Origin: an uncultured Prevotella sp.
GTDB taxonomy: Bacteria > Bacteroidota > Bacteroidia > Bacteroidales > Bacteroidaceae
DNA length: 36,294 nucleotides
Assembly: GCA_900322175.1 (NCBI GenBank)
Contig: ONYZ01000022.1
Location: 1-36,294, forward strand
Direction: 5' to 3'
Shown here: positions 25,266 to 32,053 of the stretch, one piece after another
Position numbering within the stretch: position 1 is the first letter of the stretch
Layout of the letters: every line of letters starts with the position of its first letter
Made by a program: the position numbers and the translations under genes
The notes under the pieces: model-generated
What the model saw: the letters and a program-made list of their open reading frames with translations, nothing else
The model's database searches: none
Told to the model about the DNA's origin: nothing

Positions 25266-27326
25266 TTATTGATATTTCAGGCACATCAGTGTGAGGTCAT
25301 CGTTGGGATCGGCTCCTGAGCGATGTTGTTCAACTGATTCTACCAGCATGTCGATTACCTGATGAGAGTCGAGCGAGTGGGTATCGGCCATCAGCTCCAA
25401 CAGACGTTTGTTGCCTAGTAGCTCGTTTTCCTTGTTTTCGGCCTCATTCAGTCCGTCGGTGTATATAAGCATCTGACGTCCACGTATGTCGTCGATGCTC
25501 TCGCCCTCGAATGGGTCGTCCTCCCAAAGACCGAGAGGCTGGTTTACATATTCCATCTTTAGGAACTGCCCATCAATCACTGGTGCATTATGTCCGCAAT
25601 TGCAGTAGTCTAGGTGCCCTGTGTCCAGATGAAGCAGTCCGATGAACATCGTTACAAACATACCTCGGTCGTTGTTCTCGGCCAGTGCGTTGTTCATACG
25701 GAAAGCTATATCTGCTGGCATCATGTTCTCAGCAGCTAATGTACGGAACAGTCGGGCGCTCTGAGCCATAAACAGCGAGGCTGGCACACCCTTGCCTGAT
25801 ACGTCGCCCACACAGAAGTATAGCATATCGCCCTGCATCACGTAGCCGTACAGGTCGCCGCCCACCTCCTTGGCGGGAGTCATTGTTGCATACATATCAA
25901 GTCCCTTGTATTCAGGGAATATGCCTGGCACCATACTCATCTGTATGTCTCGGGCAATGCGGAGTTCTGATTCTATGCGCTCCTTGGCGGCAGTCGTTTC
26001 TTCTAATTGGTTATAGGCCTTTTGCAGTTTAGTATGCGCCTCGCCCAGACGATTCTCGGCCCTGCGTCGATACCATGTATAGATAATAAAGAAGGTGGTG
26101 AGCAATAGCAAAACTATCAGCATGGCTACTGATCGCTGTTTACTCATTGAAGCCTGTTGCTCGGCAATCTGTCGCTCCTTGCCCTGCGTATCGTAGATGG
26201 TGGCCAACTCGGTGGCTTTACTCTCTCTATCTTTGATAAAAGATTGGACATAATTATCGGCTATGTATCGGGCAATGCTTATCACTGTGTCAGTTCGTCC
26301 AGCCTTGATATTTGCGGTCAGTCTCGGTATGATATTCCATGCAATATTTTCCAGGTTTATCTCGGATTCTTTACTATCTGCGGGCAGAATCTCGTCAAGA
26401 TGGTTATATAGGTTGGCAGCCTCAGCATACTGTCCTTTTTCAGTTAGGTAGCTGGCAGCCAGATGTATGCCTTCTGGAGTATTAGCAATAGTGGGGAGTG
26501 ACTTCCTGAAGAACGAGTATGCCAAATCACCTTTGTCTTGGCCTTCGAGAAGATAAACTCTCGCCATAGCTATCGCGCCAGCATACTCTTTCACAAATGC
26601 GGAATCTTCAGGCTGTGTGAACTCTTTGAGCATGCTTTCCGTTCGTTTGACCCATTCCTCTGCCTTGTCAAAATTCTTATTATTCAGATGCCTTTGGGCT
26701 ATGTTATAAGAATAAACCAATAAATTCCTATCAACTTTCATTCCTCGCTCATTGGCCAGCTTTTCAAGCAACTCATATACTTGCAAACTGGTTTGCTCTG
26801 CTTCTTTCATACCGAGTTGATCCTGACAGGCAGCGATACTCCATAGGAATCCAGACTTATTGTCATCGGTTAGCGTACCGGCTTTTTCTGCACGGTCTAG
26901 AGCCTCAGTTGCTACAGCAATGGAACCTTTATTGTCGCCGGTAGTCATTCGTAACTGTGACAGACGGTTGGCGACTTCCAGATAAAACGGCCAGCCATCT
27001 TTTATTGGGTCGACAGTCTCGTAGAGTTTCTTGTAATAGCTTTCTCCAACTTTAATATGTCGGCTCCTATCGTAGGTGATACCTCGCAGGAAGTCTGCAC
27101 GCAAATCAGACAATTCTCCTGCCTCTTGCAGGCTGTCAATGACGGGTAATATGTCCATGCTTCTCGAATCCCAGGCCACTATCCTAAGACTGTCGAACAG
27201 GGCGAGCTCCTGCTGATTACCATTCGCCCGTTTATTTTTTCCGCACGACGAGAATACGAGCGTAAGCGCCACTATCGCCACTAGGGCGACAGTAGCGCAC
27301 TTTAGAATGCGGGAATTATTCTTCAT
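25266..27326 (-). CDS. Membrane-anchored TPR protein with SpoIIE/PP2C phosphatase domain
   Basis: The 686-residue protein begins with a hydrophobic segment ending in LVFSSC (Cys28), a possible lipobox. About 350 residues of TPR-like helices follow (for example AEAANLYNHLDEILP). A membrane span lies near 395-416 and a coiled coil near 420-465. The PP2C domain of the SpoIIE/RsbU type runs from about 468 to the end, with metal-binding acids in EVGGDLYG (Asp491), GDVSGKGVP and IYTDGLNEAEN. TPRs should face the periplasm and the phosphatase the cytoplasm, acting on a phosphoserine protein such as an anti-sigma antagonist. It lies 28 bases after peptide gene 1 on the same strand, and converges on the sensor kinase operon with 11 bases between stops. 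Confidence 0.9.
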   Translation of the reverse strand: MKNNSRILKCATVALVAIVALTLVFSSCGKNKRANGNQQELALFDSLRIVAWDSRSMDILPVIDSLQEAGELSDLRADFLRGITYDRSRHIKVGESYYKKLYETVDPIKDGWPFYLEVANRLSQLRMTTGDNKGSIAVATEALDRAEKAGTLTDDNKSGFLWSIAACQDQLGMKEAEQTSLQVYELLEKLANERGMKVDRNLLVYSYNIAQRHLNNKNFDKAEEWVKRTESMLKEFTQPEDSAFVKEYAGAIAMARVYLLEGQDKGDLAYSFFRKSLPTIANTPEGIHLAASYLTEKGQYAEAANLYNHLDEILPADSKESEINLENIAWNIIPRLTANIKAGRTDTVISIARYIADNYVQSFIKDRESKATELATIYDTQGKERQIAEQQASMSKQRSVAMLIVLLLLTTFFIIYTWYRRRAENRLGEAHTKLQKAYNQLEETTAAKERIESELRIARDIQMSMVPGIFPEYKGLDMYATMTPAKEVGGDLYGYVMQGDMLYFCVGDVSGKGVPASLFMAQSARLFRTLAAENMMPADIAFRMNNALAENNDRGMFVTMFIGLLHLDTGHLDYCNCGHNAPVIDGQFLKMEYVNQPLGLWEDDPFEGESIDDIRGRQMLIYTDGLNEAENKENELLGNKRLLELMADTHSLDSHQVIDMLVESVEQHRSGADPNDDLTLMCLKYQ

Positions 27327-27354
27327 TTTTTATTTTTCCAACGTAGATTAACTA

Positions 27355-27612
27355 TTAATCTGGACTACTTAAAAATTCGGGCTGTCCTCCTGCCATTGGA
27401 TTTGGTTTATTATCATTGAAATTAGGTACTGGTGGCGTCTTGGGTTTATCAAATAGCTCTTTAAATCCACCTGCTACTTTATCGAGGTCATCCTCCGACA
27501 ACTCGATAGCACCAGCCTCTACCAATTCGTTCTTCAAATTCTCTGCCTCTTCAGTCACCTGCTTCAGTTGCTGTTTCTTGGCCTCAATCTGCTCATTTGT
27601 AAGTGTTGCCAT
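27355..27612 (-). CDS. Double-glycine leader peptide 1 (RiPP/bacteriocin-like precursor)
   Basis: The 85-residue peptide starts at the ATG at 27612. An upstream in-frame ATG lies before the promoter box and is rejected. Residues 1-49 form a charged helical leader (MATLTNEQIEAKK) ending in ELSEDDLDKVAGG, the type of Gly-Gly site cut by C39 peptidase exporters. The 36-residue remainder is rich in Pro, Asn and Lys (KPKTPPVPNFNDNKPNP) and has no Cys. The leader matches peptide 2 (34213-34413) at 41 of 49 positions, while the C-terminal parts are unrelated. No exporter or modifying enzyme is nearby. It may be read together with the phosphatase gene 28 bases downstream. Function is unknown; bacteriocin or signal peptide is the best guess. 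Confidence 0.8.
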   Translation of the reverse strand: MATLTNEQIEAKKQQLKQVTEEAENLKNELVEAGAIELSEDDLDKVAGGFKELFDKPKTPPVPNFNDNKPNPMAGGQPEFLSSPD

Positions 27613-27651
27613 AATTTGATATTGTAATTGATTAATGTTTGATTTCGGTTG

Positions 27652-27707
27652 CAAAATTACAAACCACCAGCGAAACTTATGTCTCACTAGTGGAAAAATA
27701 TGTCTCA
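27652..27707 (-). promoter_or_regulatory. Peptide 1 promoter with LytTR-type direct repeats
   Basis: On the minus strand there are two TGAGACAT repeats (27707-27700 and 27686-27679) with a 21-base period, then a 19-base spacer and the -7 box TAATTTTG (27659-27652). The proximal repeat takes the place of the -33 element. The whole block is closely similar to that before peptide 2. Spacing and position fit a LytTR-family activator. Confidence 0.7.
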
Positions 27708-27742
27708 TATCAGGAAAAACTGATGAAAACTCATGTTTTGAC

Positions 27743-28171
27743 TTATTTCTTCTTTATATAGACAAAAGTTTGGTTATCATCTAATTTCTTCATTATTAGT
27801 TCATTCCCTGCTGTATTGAATGTTACTTCATAATTATTAAAGCTAGAAACATCATATGGTTCTCCCCATTCGTTAGATTCTGTGTTCCATATTTCATATT
27901 TTGTTGTATTCAATGACAATGAGTTGTCATCTAATGTATATACACCTTTACAGCGAATTTTCGCAGAACTATCTTGGGCAACATATATAAATGTGCCGTC
28001 TGAATTGAATGTAATTTCTTCAATTCCGTTTGGATAAGAATATACCCATGTGCCCACAATTTTGTAGGGTATAATCTCTTCGTCGTTGTTACTGTTGTTA
28101 CATGAGGCGAAAGTACAACAAAGCATTGATATACACACAAACGCCAATAGATTAGATATTTTTTTATTCAT
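27743..28171 (-). CDS. Lipocalin-like lipoprotein
   Basis: The 142-residue protein has a lipoprotein signal ending in CTFASC (Cys24), followed by an Asn/Asp/Glu-rich stretch (NNSNNDEE) as in surface-exported Bacteroidota lipoproteins. The rest is beta-rich: IVGTWVYSYPNGIEEITFNSDGTF resembles lipocalin-like domains of Bacteroidota. The first domain of the C11 protein at 28667 has the same LVGTWVGDL...TFNEDGTG pattern. The gene is visibly AT-richer than the cluster to its right. The ligand is unknown. Confidence 0.75.
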   Translation of the reverse strand: MNKKISNLLAFVCISMLCCTFASCNNSNNDEEIIPYKIVGTWVYSYPNGIEEITFNSDGTFIYVAQDSSAKIRCKGVYTLDDNSLSLNTTKYEIWNTESNEWGEPYDVSSFNNYEVTFNTAGNELIMKKLDDNQTFVYIKKK

Positions 28172-28199
28172 AGTTTAAAATTTTAAATGTTATTGGGGT

Positions 28200-28207
28200 C
28201 AAAGATA
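28200..28207 (-). promoter_or_regulatory. -7 box of the lipocalin-like lipoprotein gene
   Basis: TATCTTTG lies 29 bases before the ATG on the minus strand. A TTTG 18 bases upstream may act as the -33 element. Confidence 0.6.
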
Positions 28208-28392
28208 CAAATAAAACGCTTATAACAAAAATAACGGATAGATTTTTAGTTTTTTTTAGAATTCACGGCCCCATTTTTGTTCCCACCGCAAGCATCCTGA
28301 TAATCGAAGTCGGTGCTACGAGGTTAAAAAAGGAAAAGCGACTATCGTCATGTAGCGAATAAATAAAAAATCCCCATTTCATCGATAAAACC

Positions 28393-28427
28393 GAGCTTGC
28401 CATACCACGGCAAGTTCAGCTTTTTTT
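28393..28427 (+). terminator. Orphan intrinsic terminator
   Basis: GAGCTTGCC and GGCAAGTTC form a nine-base stem (one G-U pair) around a seven-base loop, then AGC and seven T residues. It points along the plus strand, but no intact plus-strand gene precedes it. Confidence 0.75.
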
Positions 28428-28500
28428 GTTAGGAATGTAGGTTTTGCGGAATTGACACAAAGATTTGCAAGGGTGGCACACATTTTTCTCTGCTTTGCTG

Positions 28501-28508
28501 TATCTTTG
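28501..28508 (+). promoter_or_regulatory. -7 box of the small peptide-C11-M13 operon
   Basis: TATCTTTG lies 27 bases before the small ORF start. No good -33 element is seen. Confidence 0.6.
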
Positions 28509-28534
28509 CACTCGAAAATTAAACAGTAAAGCGT

Positions 28535-28624
28535 ATGGAATTAAGTATCATCCTCAGTGTAGCCCTCGCCGCCTCCTTCATCGTGGTAGTACTGGTGTTA
28601 GTGGCTGTCATTGTATACTTATAA
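28535..28624 (+). CDS. Small single-span membrane peptide (29 residues)
   Basis: An ATG directly after a TATCTTTG promoter opens a 29-codon frame. The product begins MELSIILSVALAASF and continues with a Val/Leu/Ile-only stretch (IVVVLVLVAVIVYL) up to the stop. It would be one membrane helix with almost no soluble part. It lies 42 bases before the first C11 peptidase gene and would be the first gene of that operon. There is no homolog I recognise. The case rests on promoter placement, a clean start and strongly hydrophobic content; it could also be a leader ORF affecting expression of the peptidases. Confidence 0.5.
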   Translation: MELSIILSVALAASFIVVVLVLVAVIVYL

Positions 28625-28666
28625 TAATATGGATACAATAGTAATCATATAAAAAAATTAACAACT

Positions 28667-30433
28667 ATGAAGAAGATTCTTTTTCTGATGGCAATGACCA
28701 TCATGGCGCTGGGCTTCACCGCCTGCACCGACAACGACGACAACCCGACGCTGAATCCTATTGACCCCAAGGCTCTTGTGGGCACATGGGTGGGCGACCT
28801 CTCGGGCAAGACTTTCTCTCTGTGGAACTACGGCAAGTCGTGGAACGTATGGACGTTCAACGAAGACGGCACGGGCGTATGCGACGTGTACTTCTTGGCG
28901 GGCGAGGAACCTATCGCCCTTCAACGTCAGTCGTTTACCTATACTGCTGAATACAGCAACATGACCATCACTATGGATGACGGCCCGTGGGATGCTAAGT
29001 ATCAGATTGTTGACGGCAAACTGACGATGGACTCCGGCAGCGTGATAACCTTCGATAAGGCCGATGCCACGAAGACCGCACAGTTCGACGAGTGGAGCAA
29101 GCGCGAGCTGCTAAAGGTGCCCGGCACCCAAGCCCGCTATACCGTATTCGTCTATGGCAACGCCGGCGGCAATATGGACTGGATTATCGAGCAGGGATTC
29201 TGGGAGCAACTCAGGCCCTACCTGAAGGACGGGAGCAAGGTGCGCGTGGCTGTCCTCTACAAGTATGGCCAAAACACCAGCAGTCAGGTGACCGATGACG
29301 GTGACATCGTATGGTTTGAACTGAATAGCGAGACCGACCTTAACAACCTGCACGAGCAAGGATTAAACGGGCTCGGTATGAACACTCAGGCCATCGCCAC
29401 CAAGCTCTATGATCCCAATACCATCCACCAGTTCATCGAGTTAAGCAGTCTCTTCTGCCCAGCTGAGGAGTACATCTTTGCCATCTGGGGCCACGGTAGC
29501 GGTTTCAATCCCATGGGTGACATTCCCGGCAAGTACCACGAAAATCCCGATTTAACGCGAGGCGTCATAGGCGACGAATGGAATGACCACGAGCAGTTGG
29601 ATATGTACGAACTCTCACAAGCCATCAAGGCCACAGGCCGCGCCCCATTGAAGGCCATCTTCTTCCACAACTGCCTGATGGGAAATATGGAGACCCTGAC
29701 TGAGTTGCGCGACGTGACCGAGTACATCGCCTGCTCTGCTCATGAACTCAGCAGCGGCGGTGAGGTACTGACGGAATTCGTTAAGGGACTCATCGAGAAG
29801 AATGACGTGGAGGATGCCTTCGCTTATATGCTCAACGAAATCACACCCGTATGGCAGGACAGCTACAATAATGGAAGAGACAAACCTGTCAACGGCGACT
29901 TCAAACTGCTGCGCACCAGCGAACTCGACGGCATTATCGACGTCACCCGCCGACTGGCCGACCGTCTCATTGCCCTCTATCCCACGCAAAAGGAAGCCAT
30001 CGATCTCGCCACCAAGCAGGTATATCGCTTCCTTATCTACGACGATGACCCCAATAACAGTTTCTACTATCCTTTCTTCGACCTTCAGGACTATGCCGAC
30101 AAGCTGGCCGCAAACACAGGCGATACCGAGTTCAATACCATCGCACAGGACATGAAGCTGGCCTTCGACCAAGCCATCCTCCAAAGTGCCGACGTCAACT
30201 GGAGCGTACAGCACCTTGATCACTACAGCCTAAGCGTCTGTCTCTACCACCAGGTATTTTACAATTACGACTTCATCGGAGCCGGAAGTACCATAAAGAG
30301 CAACATCGGCGAGGGCTATGAGCAGTGTACCTTCCATAAACTGACCGGCTGGGGCAACTTCCTCCGCATCAACACAGGACTGCCCTGGGGCAATCCCACT
30401 AGCGGTGGCGGCGGACTAATTGACGCACAATAA
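28667..30433 (+). CDS. C11 (clostripain) family lipoprotein peptidase with N-terminal lipocalin-like domain
   Basis: The 588-residue protein has a lipoprotein signal ending in LGFTAC (Cys20), followed by TDNDDNP, an acidic stretch that in Bacteroidota favours display on the cell surface. Residues 38-145 resemble a lipocalin-like domain (LVGTWVGDLSGKTFSLWN). The C11 domain follows: His276 in AIWGHGSGF and Cys336 in FFHNCLMGNMET form the apparent catalytic pair, 60 residues apart. The position two before the Cys, Asp in clostripain-type enzymes with Arg/Lys preference, is His334 here, so specificity may differ. It is the first of three peptidase genes in the operon, 24 bases before the next. 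Confidence 0.85.
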   Translation: MKKILFLMAMTIMALGFTACTDNDDNPTLNPIDPKALVGTWVGDLSGKTFSLWNYGKSWNVWTFNEDGTGVCDVYFLAGEEPIALQRQSFTYTAEYSNMTITMDDGPWDAKYQIVDGKLTMDSGSVITFDKADATKTAQFDEWSKRELLKVPGTQARYTVFVYGNAGGNMDWIIEQGFWEQLRPYLKDGSKVRVAVLYKYGQNTSSQVTDDGDIVWFELNSETDLNNLHEQGLNGLGMNTQAIATKLYDPNTIHQFIELSSLFCPAEEYIFAIWGHGSGFNPMGDIPGKYHENPDLTRGVIGDEWNDHEQLDMYELSQAIKATGRAPLKAIFFHNCLMGNMETLTELRDVTEYIACSAHELSSGGEVLTEFVKGLIEKNDVEDAFAYMLNEITPVWQDSYNNGRDKPVNGDFKLLRTSELDGIIDVTRRLADRLIALYPTQKEAIDLATKQVYRFLIYDDDPNNSFYYPFFDLQDYADKLAANTGDTEFNTIAQDMKLAFDQAILQSADVNWSVQHLDHYSLSVCLYHQVFYNYDFIGAGSTIKSNIGEGYEQCTFHKLTGWGNFLRINTGLPWGNPTSGGGGLIDAQ

Positions 30434-30457
30434 TCAATCATTTTAATATCAACGACA

Positions 30458-32041
30458 ATGAAAAAGTATTTCTATCTGATGGCGATGGCCGTCGCGGTGC
30501 TTGGCTTCACCGCCTGCACCAATGACAACGACGACAACCCGACGCCGCAGCCGGAGACAGAGTCACTGGCTGAGTACACCATCCTCTACTATGCCAATGG
30601 CGGAGCCAATGTAGATTGCTGCATCCTGCCGATGATTGCTGACTTTTACAAAGCTAATCCCGAAGTCTACGAGAAGGTGAACGTGGTGGTGCAGTACAAA
30701 TTCTCGACTGCTGAAAACCTGGAGACACAAAGAGAAGACTTCGACGTGTTCCCGGAGAACTGTGGCAGCAAGACCATCCGCTGGGTTGTTGATCCCGCGA
30801 AAACATTCGAGGAGCAGGCTTACGGCCAAGCCAATCTCTACGGAGCCGATAATGCCGACTGCACCTGTCCCGACTCGCTGACCAACTTCATCAACTGGGC
30901 TGCCAAGGCATATCCAGCCAAGAAGTACATGCTAATCGTGAACGACCACGGCGGCGGCTACCTGCCTGACGAAGAGTTACCAGAGATCACACCCGCCACC
31001 ACTCGCGGCCTGCTCTACGACGACGGCTACATGACCAATGGCAAAAAGAAGCACTTCACCGTCAAGACCTTCCATCGCGCCGTAGCCTCTGCCAACGTCC
31101 GCTTCGAGACCATCTATATGCTGGCCTGTCTGATGAACAACCTGGAATATCAGTTCGAACTACAGGATCTTTGCGACTACGTCATCGCCTCAACCTATAC
31201 TATGCCCGCTTGGGGTGGTGCTCTGAACGTGCTGCCCGAAGTGTTTAGCCAGCCTTCGGTGGATGTCGAGAAAGCACTGGCTGCCTATTGCAAGGCCGAC
31301 GTGGAGAGTTGGGACAGGCCTTTAGTTGACGCAGGGATTTCTGACGACTACCCGTTCTATACCGACCTGACCGTCACCCGCACCGCCGGCATCGCACCGC
31401 TAGGTCAAATGCTGCGCCAGTTCACTGACCGCCTCTGCAACACCTACGAGAACGGCACCGATGCCCAGCGGCAGGCCATAGACTCTTGCACGGCACGCAC
31501 CATAAAGGTGCAGCTGAACCAGCCCAACTATGATGTCATCAAATATATCAAGTCTATCGTCAACGCACTGCCCGAAGTCTATGGTGAAGAGTTCTACAAT
31601 CAAATGAAGCAGGCCTTCAACAATTGCATCGTAGCACAGTACTACAGCAATTATCTCACTGCCCACGACTTCATGGTGGACTATAGTGTGCTGCTAGGTT
31701 ACGCGGGCACATACTCCTACATCTTCTGGAAAAAGGATTCCGAGACCAATACACAGTTTCCATACGCCGAGCAAGTCTATACCGCTGACGGCGAGATTCT
31801 AACATTTTGGTTAGAACCCACAGACAGCCCCTACGCTTACCAGATGGTTTTCCGCGAGGATTGGCCCATCAAACCTTGGGGCTCCACGCTTGCCGACACG
31901 TACGAACAACTGGCCTTCGACCGCGCCGTGGGCTGGAACCGATGGATACGCCTGAACCGTCAGCATCCCAACATGTTCAGTCCTAAAGAGTTGAACTTTG
32001 AGTTGCCCTGGCCGGATGATAGTAAAGAGAACATGGAATAA
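30458..32041 (+). CDS. C11 (clostripain) family lipoprotein peptidase 2
   Basis: The 527-residue protein carries the same lipoprotein signal type as its neighbour (LGFTAC, Cys20, then TNDNDDNP), so it should be surface exposed. The apparent catalytic pair is His164 in VNDHGGGYLP and Cys224 in YMLACLMNN. The residue two before the Cys is Leu222 in place of the usual Asp, which argues against a normal Arg/Lys P1 pocket. It is a close paralog of the gene at 34539-36179: long stretches match at about four of five bases by eye, in opposite orientation. It lacks the lipocalin-like domain of peptidase 1. It lies 12 bases before the M13 gene. Confidence 0.85.
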   Translation: MKKYFYLMAMAVAVLGFTACTNDNDDNPTPQPETESLAEYTILYYANGGANVDCCILPMIADFYKANPEVYEKVNVVVQYKFSTAENLETQREDFDVFPENCGSKTIRWVVDPAKTFEEQAYGQANLYGADNADCTCPDSLTNFINWAAKAYPAKKYMLIVNDHGGGYLPDEELPEITPATTRGLLYDDGYMTNGKKKHFTVKTFHRAVASANVRFETIYMLACLMNNLEYQFELQDLCDYVIASTYTMPAWGGALNVLPEVFSQPSVDVEKALAAYCKADVESWDRPLVDAGISDDYPFYTDLTVTRTAGIAPLGQMLRQFTDRLCNTYENGTDAQRQAIDSCTARTIKVQLNQPNYDVIKYIKSIVNALPEVYGEEFYNQMKQAFNNCIVAQYYSNYLTAHDFMVDYSVLLGYAGTYSYIFWKKDSETNTQFPYAEQVYTADGEILTFWLEPTDSPYAYQMVFREDWPIKPWGSTLADTYEQLAFDRAVGWNRWIRLNRQHPNMFSPKELNFELPWPDDSKENME

Positions 32042-32053
32042 CCACAATAAAAG

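Larger units (their letters stand above)
28172..28534. other. Intergenic region with remnants and an orphan terminator
   Basis: No intact gene is visible in these 363 bases. They hold the -7 box of the minus-strand lipoprotein gene, a short plus-strand open stretch ending at 28355-28357 that could encode a protein-like tail (HPDNRSRCYEVKKGKATIVM then a stop), a strong plus-strand terminator, and the promoter of the small membrane peptide. The pattern suggests the 3' remnant of a lost gene or a small transcript, but neither can be shown. Confidence 0.45.

Noticed and set aside
27613-27708. Upstream ATG giving peptide 1 a 32-residue extension
   Set aside because: The extension would start before the -7 box, and the peptide 2 homolog has the same ATG as here chosen.
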